Of a DNA stretch of 38,723 bases, positions 24,993 through 34,005 are shown one piece after another. The position numbers and the translations under genes are program-made. Under the pieces are notes generated by a model. It did no database searches, was not told the origin of the DNA, and saw only the letters and a program-made list of their open reading frames with translations. Where the stretch lies: contig NZ_CAKVGN010000022.1 in NCBI RefSeq assembly GCF_934747485.1, positions 1 to 38,723 on the forward strand. Reading direction: 5' to 3'. Each line of letters opens with the position of its first letter. Positions within the stretch are counted from its first letter, which is position 1. This DNA comes from an uncultured Brachyspira sp. (GTDB lineage Bacteria; Spirochaetota; Brachyspiria; Brachyspirales; Brachyspiraceae).

Positions 24993-25958
24993 ATGGTAAG
25001 CGTTATAATACCAGTATATAACACTGATAAATATTTATCTCATTGTTTGGATAGCTTAATTAATCAGACTATTAATAAAATAGAGATAATATGTGTCAAT
25101 GACTGCAGCAGTGATAATAGCAAAGAAATTATAAAAGAGTATGCTTTAAAAGATAAAAGAATAATATTAGTAGATAATAAAATAAAACATGGTGCAGGCA
25201 TATCTAGAAATATTGGATTAAATATTGCTAAAGGCGATTATGTTTTTTTTATGGATTCTGATGATTATATCTCTAATAATTTTTTGCAAGAATTATATAA
25301 TACAGCTAAAAAATATGATTCTGATTATGTTAGCAGTTTAAATATATATGATGTTATAGATTCAAAAGAATATGTATCTCATTTAAATAGAGTAAGTTTT
25401 TTAAGTGATGATAATTTAGAAGGAATATCAAGTGCTAATATTAAAAACTTATCTCCTACAGATAAAGAAACTATTGAAGAGTCGACTTGGTCAAAACTAT
25501 GGAGAAGAGAGTTTTTAATAAATAATAATATTTACTATTCTTCTATACTTTGCTATCAAGATACAGAGCAGTTTTTTAAATCTCTTATTCATAACCCAAA
25601 AATATCTTTTAATCATAAGCCGATATATTATTACAGACAGCATATTCACACTATATCTACTAAAAAAAATACTGATATTAATTATTTTAAAACATTGTTT
25701 GTATTGTTAAGAAATTGTATAGATTATTATAAAGAAGATTATAATTATATTCCTTATCTTATTAAAAATTTCTTTGAGCTTTCAAATAGAGCCATAGAAA
25801 AATTTGCAGATAAAAATCTAGCTTTAAATACATTTATAGAAGAGTTAAAAATGTTAGATTTAGATGAGAGTTATTTTATTAATGAAAGAGAATATTTAAA
25901 AGATTTCATATCTGATTATTATACATTAGTTTATAAAGATTATGCTTATCAAGTATAA
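24993..25958 (+). CDS. family 2 glycosyltransferase
   Basis: GT-A fold glycosyltransferase of 321 aa, likely cytosolic and acting on a surface polysaccharide or glycolipid precursor. The N-terminal domain (1-110) is classic GT2: VSVIIPVYNTDKYL, CVNDCSSDNS, GISRNIGLNIAKGDYVFFMDSDD, where DSDD (about 89-92) is the metal- and nucleotide-binding motif. SWSKLWRREFL-like sequence and YYYRQH lie in the C-terminal half, as in LPS or teichoic-acid type enzymes. AAAGG precedes the ATG. It has its own promoter and no glycan-synthesis neighbours, so the product cannot be guessed. Confidence 0.93.
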   Translation: MVSVIIPVYNTDKYLSHCLDSLINQTINKIEIICVNDCSSDNSKEIIKEYALKDKRIILVDNKIKHGAGISRNIGLNIAKGDYVFFMDSDDYISNNFLQELYNTAKKYDSDYVSSLNIYDVIDSKEYVSHLNRVSFLSDDNLEGISSANIKNLSPTDKETIEESTWSKLWRREFLINNNIYYSSILCYQDTEQFFKSLIHNPKISFNHKPIYYYRQHIHTISTKKNTDINYFKTLFVLLRNCIDYYKEDYNYIPYLIKNFFELSNRAIEKFADKNLALNTFIEELKMLDLDESYFINEREYLKDFISDYYTLVYKDYAYQV

Positions 25959-25977
25959 ATTTATTATTTGATTTTTC

Positions 25978-26031
25978 TTGACAAATATAAGTTTTGTGTT
26001 ATAGTTTAACTAACTGACTAAGTTAGTCAGT
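25978..26031 (+). promoter_or_regulatory. promoter and TetR operator of the exporter operon
   Basis: TTGACA (25978-25983) and TATAGT (26000-26005) are spaced by 16 nt. Immediately downstream, ACTGACTAAGTTAGTCAGT (26013-26031) is a perfect 19-bp palindrome (9-1-9) covering the expected start site near 26012. A TetR-family gene begins 23 nt later, so autorepression by that protein is the natural reading. Confidence 0.8.
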
Positions 26032-26054
26032 AATATAGAATATGCAAAAATATA

Positions 26055-26663
26055 ATGAATACTAATATACCAGAAGAAAAAAAAGAAGCTATAATAAACG
26101 CCTCAATCGAAGAGTTTGCAAAACATGAATATAAACATGCAATCTTAGAAAATATTGCGGGTAATGCCAATATATCAAAATCTTTATTATTATATCATTT
26201 TAAGACTAAGAAAAGATTATATGAATATGTTTATAATTATGTATATGAATATATAGAAAAGATAATTGCCGATTCTGATTTTTATAAGATAACAGATTTT
26301 TTTGAACTTATGGAATATTCTTTTTATAAAAAATTAGAAATGATGGAGAGGTATAAATCTATATTTGATTTTCTAATACAGGGATATTTTGATGAGAGTG
26401 AAGATGCGAAAGAAATTGTAAATATGTATAGAGATAAAAAACAGATAGATATAAACAATTATTTTAAAAATATTGATGTAAGCAAGTTTAAAGATGATGT
26501 GAATATGCAAGATATTATACAAATGATAACATACACATCTGAAGGTTATTTGCAAAGCAGAAAGAAAATGACTAAAAAAATAGATAAAGAAGATATGATA
26601 AAGCAGTATTCTAAATGGATGAATATGTTTAAGCAGATTTCATACAAGAAAAAATATTTATAA
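26055..26663 (+). CDS. TetR family transcriptional regulator
   Basis: A 202-aa one-component repressor. The N-terminal helix-turn-helix (about 10-55) has the usual form: IINASIEEFAKHEY, then ILENIAGNANISKSLLLYHFKTKKRLYEYV. The C-terminal 145 residues are helical and hold the ligand pocket, which cannot be interpreted from sequence. It is first in an operon with an ABC-2 exporter, with a perfect palindrome at the promoter, so it probably represses this operon until an inducer (drug, lipid or host compound) is bound. No clear Shine-Dalgarno is seen; the leader would be about 43 nt. Confidence 0.93.
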   Translation: MNTNIPEEKKEAIINASIEEFAKHEYKHAILENIAGNANISKSLLLYHFKTKKRLYEYVYNYVYEYIEKIIADSDFYKITDFFELMEYSFYKKLEMMERYKSIFDFLIQGYFDESEDAKEIVNMYRDKKQIDINNYFKNIDVSKFKDDVNMQDIIQMITYTSEGYLQSRKKMTKKIDKEDMIKQYSKWMNMFKQISYKKKYL

Positions 26664-26685
26664 GGCATAAAGGAGGTATTAATTT

Positions 26686-27567
26686 ATGTCTGTAATAAAA
26701 GTAGAAAATATTAGCAAAGATTATGGAAGCGGGAGGGGAGTATTTGATTTATCTTTTGAAGTAAATAAAGGCGAAATATTTGGAATGCTTGGGCCTAATG
26801 GAGCAGGCAAGACAACAACTATAAGGCAGTTAATGGGGTTTATAAAGTCTGATAAAGGCAGTGCTGAAATATTAGATATGGAGTGTTTTGCTAATAGAGA
26901 GAACATACAATCAAAACTTGGATATTTGCCCGGAGAAATTGCTTTTATGGACGAGATGAAAGGAAGTGATTTTATAAAATTTATTGCTGAAATGAAATCT
27001 ATAAAAAATAAAAATAGAATTAAAGAGCTTACTGATTTATTTGAACTTGATGCGGGTAGAAAAATAAAGAGTATGTCAAAAGGAACAAAACAAAAAATAG
27101 CTATAGTATGTGCTTTTATGAATGAGCCTGAAGTTGTTATATTAGATGAGCCTACAAGCGGACTTGACCCTTTGATGCAAAAAAAGTTTATTGAGTTGAT
27201 TTTAGAAGAGAAGAAAAAAGGCACTACTATTTTTATGTCATCTCATATATTTGAAGAGATAGAGAAAACATGCGACAGAACTGCTATATTAAAAGAAGGT
27301 AAACTTATAGCAATAGAGAATATGGAAGAATTAAAATCTAAAAAGAATAAAAATTTTGAAGTGGTTTTTAAAACAAATGAAGAAGCATTAAATTTTAAAA
27401 ATAAAATTGGTTTTAAATCAGAGATAGATAATAATATTGTAAAAGTTTCGATTGTTAGTAATGAAGTTAATAATTTTATAAAAGAACTTAGCAACTATAA
27501 TATATTAGATATTAATTCATCAAGTCAAACTTTAGAAGAGTTATTTTTGCATTTTTACAGTAATTGA
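26686..27567 (+). CDS. ABC transporter ATP-binding protein (ABC-2 exporter type)
   Basis: The nucleotide-binding subunit of a drug- or lipid-type exporter, 293 aa. Walker A GPNGAGKTT (36-44), a signature motif in the variant form MSKGTKQ (130-136), Walker B VVILDEP (150-156) with catalytic E155, the D-loop SGLDP and the switch H187 are all present. The C-terminal extension (about 215-293) is typical of CcmA/DrrA-like proteins. AAGGAGG precedes the ATG. It lies 22 nt behind the tetR gene, and the permease follows, so a complete exporter half-set is present; it probably works as two ATPases with two permeases. Confidence 0.96.
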   Translation: MSVIKVENISKDYGSGRGVFDLSFEVNKGEIFGMLGPNGAGKTTTIRQLMGFIKSDKGSAEILDMECFANRENIQSKLGYLPGEIAFMDEMKGSDFIKFIAEMKSIKNKNRIKELTDLFELDAGRKIKSMSKGTKQKIAIVCAFMNEPEVVILDEPTSGLDPLMQKKFIELILEEKKKGTTIFMSSHIFEEIEKTCDRTAILKEGKLIAIENMEELKSKKNKNFEVVFKTNEEALNFKNKIGFKSEIDNNIVKVSIVSNEVNNFIKELSNYNILDINSSSQTLEELFLHFYSN

Positions 27568-27590
27568 TTTTTATAATAATAGGAGTTTGT

Positions 27591-28391
27591 ATGTTTAATT
27601 TAGTTTTATTAAAAAAAGAATTCAAATCAAATTTTAAAATATTATTAATATTTGCTTTGGTATTAACTATGTATGGAGCAATTATAGTTTCTATGTTTGA
27701 CCCTAAACTTGTTGATAGTTTAAACTCTATGGTTGAGAGTATGCCTCAGATGTTTGCTTTATTTGGAATGAATAATTTTTCAAGTAATTTAACTGACTTT
27801 TTAATTGATTATTTATATTCTTTTTTGCTTATTATTTTTCCATTAGTTTTTATTGTTTTGTTGGTTAATAGGCTTGTTATAAGATATATAGATAAAGGGA
27901 GCATTGCATATTTATTTGCAACACCAAATTCAAGAATAAAAATAATATCTACACAAATATTAAGTGCAATTTTAGAAATATTTATATTAAACTTATATAT
28001 TACTATGCTCCTTATAATTACAAGCGAGATTATGTTTAAAGGAGAGCTTGATATAGTAAAACTTATAATTATTAATGTAGGTCTTTTTGGTTTATGGTTT
28101 GCTTTTTTGGGAATATGTTTTTTAAGCTCTGTTAGTTTTTCTTCTACAACAATTTCTCTTTGGGCGGGTGCTGGGATTTGTATACTCTTTATGCTTTTTC
28201 AAATGATGTCGAGAGTAGGAGAGAAGGCAGAGTTTTTTAAATATTTAAGTATTATAACATTATTTAGTCCTTCTAAATACAGCACAGATTTTAATATATT
28301 TTTAATTGGTGCTGTATGTTTATTTGCTGTTGGAATAGCAACAAATATATTGGCTGTTATTATATTTAATAAAAGAGATATTTCTGTTTAA
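27591..28391 (+). CDS. ABC-2 type exporter permease
   Basis: Membrane subunit of 266 aa with about six hydrophobic segments (around 18-36, 75-96, 122-147, 159-188, 193-206, 236-260), as usual for ABC-2 permeases. The start at the ATG 27591 is set by TAGGAG 6 nt upstream; a TTG at 27564 would overlap the ATPase stop and place that Shine-Dalgarno inside the gene. RYIDKGSIAYLFATPNSR lies in the first cytoplasmic loop, resembling the usual coupling region. With the upstream ATPase and TetR it forms a self-regulated efflux operon. The substrate is unknown. Confidence 0.9.
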   Translation: MFNLVLLKKEFKSNFKILLIFALVLTMYGAIIVSMFDPKLVDSLNSMVESMPQMFALFGMNNFSSNLTDFLIDYLYSFLLIIFPLVFIVLLVNRLVIRYIDKGSIAYLFATPNSRIKIISTQILSAILEIFILNLYITMLLIITSEIMFKGELDIVKLIIINVGLFGLWFAFLGICFLSSVSFSSTTISLWAGAGICILFMLFQMMSRVGEKAEFFKYLSIITLFSPSKYSTDFNIFLIGAVCLFAVGIATNILAVIIFNKRDISV

Positions 28392-28471
28392 AAAATATTA
28401 TTTTAAGAAGTTTATATTAAAATATTATATTTAAGTTTATATGTTTTTGATAAAAGTTATTTAATAAAAAT

Positions 28472-28510
28472 AAAAAAGGGTATCAATTATTAATAATTAA
28501 TACCCTTTTA
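28472..28510. terminator. bidirectional terminator between the exporter and oppA genes
   Basis: AAAAGGGTAT (28474-28483) pairs with ATACCCTTTT (28500-28509), and the 14-bp palindrome AATTATTAATAATT lies inside, so the arms can form a long hairpin with one mismatch. On the minus strand TTTTTTATTTTTATT follows, a good T-tract. On the plus strand only TTTT follows. It sits between convergent genes. Confidence 0.8.
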
Positions 28511-28529
28511 TAAAAAACATTATTTAATT

Positions 28530-30125
28530 TTATTCTCTATATACATAGAAAAATCTGTTCATACCCAATTTATCAAATACAACACCTTTCAAATTAGGAC
28601 GCATTAAAGCTGATGTTGTATGGAAATATAAAGGTATTATAGGCATATCATTTATAAGTATTTTTTCAGCATCATGAAAAGCTTTCATTCTTACAGCATT
28701 ATCTCCGCTATTCATAGCAATATTTATAAGCCTATCATATTCAGGATTATTGTAGCTTGAATGGTTTTGGTCGCTGTAGCTTAAGAACATAGCTAAGAAA
28801 GTAAGAGGGTCATTATAATCTGCAAACCAGCTATGCATAGCTATTTCAAAGTTTTTATCAACTCTTGTCTGTTGAAATACTGCCCATTCCTCGGCAGAGA
28901 AAGTAACATCTATATTTAATACCTCTTTCCACATTTGCTGTATAGGCTCAAATATCTCTAAATTTCCTCCGCCCTGATTGGATTTAAACTCTATTACAGG
29001 AAAACCTTCACCATTAGGATAGCCTGCTTCTGCCAATAATGCTTTTGCTTTTTCTATATTTTCCTGATGTTTATCCTCACTTACTTCATAATAGTTTCCG
29101 CCGTTTTCTCTAAAGTCGCCTTCAACATCAGATACTCCATAAGGAACAAAAGCTGCAGCTGGTATCTGTCCTGCTCTGGTAACATTTTGTACAATATAAT
29201 TTCTGTCAATAGCTAAAGTTAAAGCCTGTCTTACTTTAGGGTCTTTAAGAACTTCATTAGTGCAGTTAATCATATAAAAATATATACCTAAGCTTACATT
29301 AGTTTGTATAAAGCCCTCATTTCTAAGTGCTTCTATTTCCTGAACAGGAGGTGAACCGCCGTAATCTAAGCTTCCGTCTTTTATACTTGCTATGGCTACT
29401 GTAGGATTATCCATAAGTATAAATTCTAATTCATTAGGAACTATTGTTGAAGCGTTCCAATAGTTTGTATTTTTCTCTAAAATTAATCTGTCATCAATTC
29501 TTCTCTCTTTCATTATAAAAGGACCATTTCCTATATATGTTGAAGCATCTCTAGTCCATCCATCAGGATTAGCTTCTACTATATCTTTTCTTATAGGAAA
29601 TAAAGTAGGAAAAGCTGTTAATTCCAAGAAATATGCAGTAGGAGATTTTAATTTTACTTCTAATGTTCTTTCATCTAAAGCTTTTACTCCCAAATTAGAT
29701 TTATCCATTTTTCCTTCAGTTATCTCTTTAGCATTCAATATAGGCTCTAACTGATAACTATATCCGCTTGCAACTATAGGATCAACTGCTCTTTGCCAAG
29801 AATATACAAAATCTTCAGCCTTCACTTTTTGTCCGTCAGACCATTTAGCATTATCTCTTATATAAAAAGTATAAGTTAAACCATCTTCACTTATATCCCA
29901 GCTTTCAGCAACTCCTGCTACAATTTTATTATCTTTATCTTTAGTTGTGAGACCTTCAAATGTATGAACTATGTATGTAGCTCCGTCTATAGAAGTGTTT
30001 AATGTAGGATCTATCGTTTGCGGCTCGGGTCCTATTCTTATTTTTATAGCATTGGAAGAAGCTTTCTGACACCCAATAGCTATAAAAATAATAAACAAAG
30101 TTAGTAAAAAAATCTTTTTTATCAT
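28530..30125 (-). CDS. oppA: oligopeptide ABC transporter substrate-binding lipoprotein (OppA family)
   Basis: Family 5 extracellular solute-binding protein of 531 aa. A lipoprotein signal peptide ends in IAIGC (C19), so the protein is anchored in a membrane. Family markers are IGPEPQTIDPTLNTS, the LTYTFYIRDNAKWSDGQKVKAEDFVYSWQR region (the family signature), YIGNGPF and FEIAMHSWFADYNDP. The length is normal. GAGGTA lies 6 nt before the ATG. No oppBCDF permease or ATPase genes are adjacent, so it is an orphan receptor in this window that must use a transporter encoded elsewhere. Peptides are the expected ligand; other ligands are possible in this family. Confidence 0.95.
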   Translation of the reverse strand: MIKKIFLLTLFIIFIAIGCQKASSNAIKIRIGPEPQTIDPTLNTSIDGATYIVHTFEGLTTKDKDNKIVAGVAESWDISEDGLTYTFYIRDNAKWSDGQKVKAEDFVYSWQRAVDPIVASGYSYQLEPILNAKEITEGKMDKSNLGVKALDERTLEVKLKSPTAYFLELTAFPTLFPIRKDIVEANPDGWTRDASTYIGNGPFIMKERRIDDRLILEKNTNYWNASTIVPNELEFILMDNPTVAIASIKDGSLDYGGSPPVQEIEALRNEGFIQTNVSLGIYFYMINCTNEVLKDPKVRQALTLAIDRNYIVQNVTRAGQIPAAAFVPYGVSDVEGDFRENGGNYYEVSEDKHQENIEKAKALLAEAGYPNGEGFPVIEFKSNQGGGNLEIFEPIQQMWKEVLNIDVTFSAEEWAVFQQTRVDKNFEIAMHSWFADYNDPLTFLAMFLSYSDQNHSSYNNPEYDRLINIAMNSGDNAVRMKAFHDAEKILINDMPIIPLYFHTTSALMRPNLKGVVFDKLGMNRFFYVYRE

Positions 30126-30157
30126 TTTTGTACCTCAAATTATATTTTTATATATTT

Positions 30158-30186
30158 ATTATAGTAAAATAAATTAATAATTTCAA
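30158..30186 (-). promoter_or_regulatory. oppA promoter
   Basis: On the minus strand, TTGAAA (30186-30181) and TATAAT (30163-30158) are spaced by 17 nt. Transcription would start near 30151, about 26 nt before the ATG. Confidence 0.6.
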
Positions 30187-30190
30187 TTTT

Positions 30191-30204
30191 TTATACTAGT
30201 ATAA
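30191..30204. promoter_or_regulatory. 14-bp palindrome upstream of the oppA -35 box
   Basis: TTATACTAGTATAA is a perfect palindrome 4 nt upstream of the -35 hexamer. Its half-site TTATACT is the same as that of the 20-bp palindrome in the argC promoter, with different half-site spacing. It could be an operator, or chance in AT-rich DNA. Confidence 0.35.
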
Positions 30205-30501
30205 TGCTTAAATATGCCTTTATTGGTTAATTAATAGATATTTAAGCTAATTCTATAATATATTAAAAGTTTATAGTTAATTTATTTTTATATAATGGCA
30301 TTGATATAAGAGAAATATTTTTTTAATGATATGAAACTTATTATTTATTTAACAAATAACTTGAAGTTTTTAAAGTATGGGAATTTATTGCAAATCTATG
30401 AGTTATAAAATATTAAAAAACTTTTAATAAATATTTGTTAATTTATAATAATTTAAACTAAATAAAGTGTTTTAGTGTAAATTTTTAGGTGTGAAGTAAA
30501 A

Positions 30502-30549
30502 AATATAATACATTTATAAAATAGTTTGTTTTTATAAATGTATTATATT
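30502..30549 (-). terminator. terminator of the arginine operon
   Basis: A perfect 19-bp stem (30502-30520 with 30531-30549) around a 10-nt loop begins 8 nt after the argD stop. On the minus strand it is followed by TTTTTACTT. The stem is almost all A/T but very long. Confidence 0.75.
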
Positions 30550-30557
30550 ATTACAAT

Positions 30558-31793
30558 TTATCCTATACACTCACAAAGTATTGAAACAGCCTTTTCTAAT
30601 TCTTTATCTGTTATTGTGAGAGGAGGAAGAAGTCTTATTTTATTTTTTGCTGTTAGAGGAATAACTCCTTTTGATATGCATTTTTCTACTATTTCCCTTG
30701 CATTTAATCCTTCTTTTAAACCTATTCCAAGCATTAAACCTATTCCGTCAACACTCACAACATTATCAAGTTTTGTTAATTTACTTTTTATATATTTAGA
30801 TTTCTTTTCAACTTCTTTTAATAAGTTCTTGTCTATGATGTTTAACACTTCTAAAGCTCCCGCAGCAACAACAGGATTAGCACCGAATGTAGAAGCATGA
30901 TCTCCCGGAACAAATACACAGGAGCATTTTTTACTCATAAGCATTGCCCCTATAGGAAGACCGCCTCCTAAACCTTTTGCTAATGTAGTGATGTCTGGTT
31001 TAATGCCGAAATGTTCAGAACATAAAAACTTTCCTGTTCTTCCTACACCAGTTTGCACTTCATCAACTATAAAAAGTATATCATTTTCTTCGCAGTATTT
31101 TTGCACTTTCTGTACATATTCTTTATCAAGCGGTATAACTCCGCCTTCACCCTGTATAAGCTCCATCATTACAGCACATGCATTGTCTTTTAATTTTTCT
31201 ATAGTGTCTTCATAGTTGTTTGCTTCTGCAAATGAAAAGCCTTCCAAAAATGGAAAAAAGAAATTATGGAAAACGTCCTGACCTGTAGCTGAAATTGTAC
31301 AGATAGTTCTTCCATGAAAAGAGTTTTTTAATGTTACTATTTTATTTCTTTTATAATTTTTATCATTATTGGCATATTTATTAAAAGAGTATTTTCTTGC
31401 ACATTTAATTGCAGCTTCATTTGCTTCAGCACCAGAATTGCAGAAGAATGCTTTATCATGTTTTGTAATAGTGCATAGCTTTTTTGACAAATCAATATAA
31501 GGTTTTGTGTAGAAAAGATTTGAAGTGTGCTGAAGTGTTTGAGCCTGATTTATTACAGCATTAATCCAGTTTTTATTTCCATAACCTATGCTATTAACAC
31601 CAATACCGCTTCCTAAATCAATATACTCTCTTCCTTCTACATCTTTTAATTTTGTCTCTTTTCCAGATTCTAAAACTAAATCGAATCTTGCATAAGTGTT
31701 AGCAACATATTTTTTACTGTTATTAATATATTCTTTTTTTAATTTTGATTTTTCATTGTTTTGATTATTATTATTTGTTTTTTTAGATGCCAT
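30558..31793 (-). CDS. argD: acetylornithine aminotransferase
   Basis: PLP-dependent class III aminotransferase, 411 aa, that converts N-acetylglutamate semialdehyde to N-acetylornithine with glutamate as donor. FCNSGAEANEAAIK (117-130), the HGRT segment (160-163), QGEGGVIP (214-221), VDEVQTGVGRTG (243-254) and the PLP-lysine in TTLAKGLGGG (K273) are all visible. The first 25 residues are an Asn/Lys-rich extension not typical of the family. It is the last gene of argC-argJ-argB-argD, 31 nt after argB, with a terminator right behind it. Context fixes ArgD over ornithine or GABA aminotransferases, although some ArgD enzymes also act in lysine synthesis. Confidence 0.95.
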   Translation of the reverse strand: MASKKTNNNNQNNEKSKLKKEYINNSKKYVANTYARFDLVLESGKETKLKDVEGREYIDLGSGIGVNSIGYGNKNWINAVINQAQTLQHTSNLFYTKPYIDLSKKLCTITKHDKAFFCNSGAEANEAAIKCARKYSFNKYANNDKNYKRNKIVTLKNSFHGRTICTISATGQDVFHNFFFPFLEGFSFAEANNYEDTIEKLKDNACAVMMELIQGEGGVIPLDKEYVQKVQKYCEENDILFIVDEVQTGVGRTGKFLCSEHFGIKPDITTLAKGLGGGLPIGAMLMSKKCSCVFVPGDHASTFGANPVVAAGALEVLNIIDKNLLKEVEKKSKYIKSKLTKLDNVVSVDGIGLMLGIGLKEGLNAREIVEKCISKGVIPLTAKNKIRLLPPLTITDKELEKAVSILCECIG

Positions 31794-31824
31794 ATTTTTA
31801 TCCTCATTATTTAGTTTATATTTA

Positions 31825-32691
31825 TTAGTCTTTATAAAACATTGTTCCTATACCTTCATCAGTAAACATCTCTATTAATAATGAATGGCATAATCTTCCG
31901 TCTATTATAAATACTTTTGAAACTCCATTTTTTACAGCATCTATACAATGCTTAACTTTAGGGAGCATTCCTCCAGATATAGTGCCGTTATTTATTAGAT
32001 TATCTATATCTTTAATATTTATTTGGCTTATCAAAGTGCTTTCATCATCTTTATCTTTTAGAAGCCCTGGTGTGTCTGTCATATATATTAATGTTTCAGC
32101 CTTTAAGCTTTCAGCTATTTTTGCAGCAGCAGTATCAGCATTAATATTATAAACACTTCCTTCATTATCGCATCCAACAGTAGCAACTATTGGAATGTAT
32201 TCGTTTGTTATTATAGTATTAAGCAAATGAGTATTAACCTCATCAACATTGCCCACAAATCCTAAGTCAGTATCTCCTATATATTTACTTACTTTAAACA
32301 TGTTTCCGTCAATGCCGCATATACCTAAACATTTACCGCCGCAGCTTTCAAGAGAAGCCACTAACTCTTTATTAACTTTTCCAGCAAGAACCATTTTTAC
32401 TATTTCAGCAGTTTCGCTGTCTGTGTATCTTAATCCATTTATAAACTTTGATTCTTTTCCTACTTTGTTAAGCATAGCAGTAATGTCTTTTCCGCCTCCA
32501 TGAACCACTATAACATTTATTCCCACAGTAGAAAGCAAAGCAACATCGCTCATTACTTTCTTTTTTAATTCAGGGTTTTCCATAGCACTTCCGCCGTATT
32601 TTATAACAACTGTTTTTCCTGTATATTTTTGTATATATGGAAGTGCTTGATTAAGTATTAGTGCCTTATCTCTATTTGAAATATTATCCAT
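31825..32691 (-). CDS. argB: acetylglutamate kinase
   Basis: Amino-acid kinase fold enzyme, 288 aa, that phosphorylates N-acetylglutamate, the usual control point of arginine synthesis. VIKYGGSAMENPELK near residue 28 holds the catalytic Lys, VVHGGGKDIT (about 61-70) binds the substrate, and NINADTAAAKIAESL plus MTDTPGLL near the C-terminal half form the nucleotide site. The N-terminal helix (ALILNQALPYIQKYTGK) is of the kind that, in arginine-inhibited kinases, helps form the hexamer, so feedback inhibition by arginine is possible. It lies 31 nt after argJ and 31 nt before argD. Confidence 0.97.
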   Translation of the reverse strand: MDNISNRDKALILNQALPYIQKYTGKTVVIKYGGSAMENPELKKKVMSDVALLSTVGINVIVVHGGGKDITAMLNKVGKESKFINGLRYTDSETAEIVKMVLAGKVNKELVASLESCGGKCLGICGIDGNMFKVSKYIGDTDLGFVGNVDEVNTHLLNTIITNEYIPIVATVGCDNEGSVYNINADTAAAKIAESLKAETLIYMTDTPGLLKDKDDESTLISQINIKDIDNLINNGTISGGMLPKVKHCIDAVKNGVSKVFIIDGRLCHSLLIEMFTDEGIGTMFYKD

Positions 32692-32722
32692 TTTTATTTC
32701 CTTTATATTGCTATATAAAATT

Positions 32723-33952
32723 TTAGCTTCTGTATGAACCGTTAATTTTTACATAGTCATAAGTTAAATCACAGCCCCAAGCCACAGCCTTGCTATCTCC
32801 ACAATTCATATTTATTGTAACTTTTATCTCATCTTCTTTTAATATTTTTAAAGCCTCATCTTCATCAAACTCTACTCCATATCCATCTTTATAAACATTC
32901 ATCTCACCATATTTTGAACCAACATTTATAGAAACTTTATTTATATCAAAATCCGCATCAGTATAACCTATAGCACAAGAAATACGCCCCCAGTTCATAT
33001 CGCAGCCAAACATAGCAGCCTTAACTAAATTTGATGTTATTACAGATTTTGCAATCTTTCTTGCCAATTTTATATCGCTGGCATTTATTACTTCGCATTC
33101 TATTAACTTTGTAGCCCCTTCTCCGTCTTTAGCTATTGCTTTAGATAAATAAGTATTTGTCATATTTAATGCCTTGCAAAATATTTTATAATTATCATCT
33201 TCTTTATCTATCAAAGCGTTTTTAGCCTCTCCATTTGCAAGTACAACGCACATATCATTTGTAGAAGTATCTCCATCAACGCTAACCATGTTATATGTAG
33301 ATTTTGTATCTTCGCTTAAAGCCTTCTGAAGCATTTCACTTGATATATTGCAGTCTGTTGTGATAAATGCGAGCATTGTAGCCATATTAGGGTGAATCAT
33401 TCCGCTTCCTTTTGCTGTACCTCCAATATGCACTTTTTTACCATCAATTTCAAACTCATAAGCTATCTCTTTCATAAATGTGTCAGTTGTCATTATTGCA
33501 GCTGCAGCATTTTTGGCATGTTCTTTAGAGTGATTGGCATTGTCTATAAGGTCTTTTATATTTTTTTGTATAGGCTCAATTGGAAGAGGCACTCCTATAA
33601 CACCGGTAGATGCCACAGCAACTTCTTTTTCATCAATACCGAGTACATCTGCAGTAAGTTTGCACATCTCTTTTGCTATCTCCACGCCGTTTTTATTGCA
33701 AGTATTAGCGTTTCCAGAATTGCATATAATAGCTTTTGCCTTTCCATCATTTAAATGCTCTTTGCTTACTGTGATGTTTGCTCCGCATGCTTTATTTTGA
33801 GTGTATACCGCAGCAGCAGAACATTGACTTTTACTATAAATTATTGCTAAATCTTTTTTTTCTTTATTTTTCTTTATTCCAGCATGTATTCCATTTGCTA
33901 AGAAACCTTCAGAAGCACATACACCGCCTTCAATTTGTTTGATATCTATCAT
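32723..33952 (-). CDS. argJ: glutamate N-acetyltransferase ArgJ
   Basis: Ornithine acetyltransferase of the Ntn-hydrolase fold, 409 aa. It moves the acetyl group from acetylornithine to glutamate, recycling it; some forms can also use acetyl-CoA. The precursor cleaves itself at the Ala-Thr bond in KGSGMIHPNMATMLAF; here the pair is A191-T192, and T192 becomes the nucleophile. CNSGNANTC (77-85) and ASTGVIGVPLP (114-124) are further family marks. With argJ present, argE and a dedicated argA would not be needed for flux. TAGGAG precedes the ATG. A 194-nt gap containing the structured repeat separates it from argC. Confidence 0.97.
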   Translation of the reverse strand: MIDIKQIEGGVCASEGFLANGIHAGIKKNKEKKDLAIIYSKSQCSAAAVYTQNKACGANITVSKEHLNDGKAKAIICNSGNANTCNKNGVEIAKEMCKLTADVLGIDEKEVAVASTGVIGVPLPIEPIQKNIKDLIDNANHSKEHAKNAAAAIMTTDTFMKEIAYEFEIDGKKVHIGGTAKGSGMIHPNMATMLAFITTDCNISSEMLQKALSEDTKSTYNMVSVDGDTSTNDMCVVLANGEAKNALIDKEDDNYKIFCKALNMTNTYLSKAIAKDGEGATKLIECEVINASDIKLARKIAKSVITSNLVKAAMFGCDMNWGRISCAIGYTDADFDINKVSINVGSKYGEMNVYKDGYGVEFDEDEALKILKEDEIKVTINMNCGDSKAVAWGCDLTYDYVKINGSYRS

Positions 33953-34005
33953 TTTATTCTCCTATTGTTGTTTAATAAAAATTGTATACAAAATTATATT
34001 TTTTA

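Larger units (their letters stand above)
30126..30557. other. oppA-argD intergenic region
   Basis: This 432-nt region has no convincing gene. It holds the oppA promoter with a palindrome (30158-30204) and the argD terminator (30502-30549). The 30205-30500 stretch between them is AT-rich, and I see nothing else definable in it. Confidence 0.6.

Noticed and set aside
26721..27224. 167-codon open frame antisense to the ABC ATPase
   Set aside because: It lies inside a gene with all ABC motifs; the Ser/Phe/Ile-rich translation is a typical shadow frame.
27564..27590. TTG start for the ABC-2 permease, nine codons upstream
   Set aside because: It would overlap the ATPase stop and bury the TAGGAG Shine-Dalgarno that serves the ATG at 27591.
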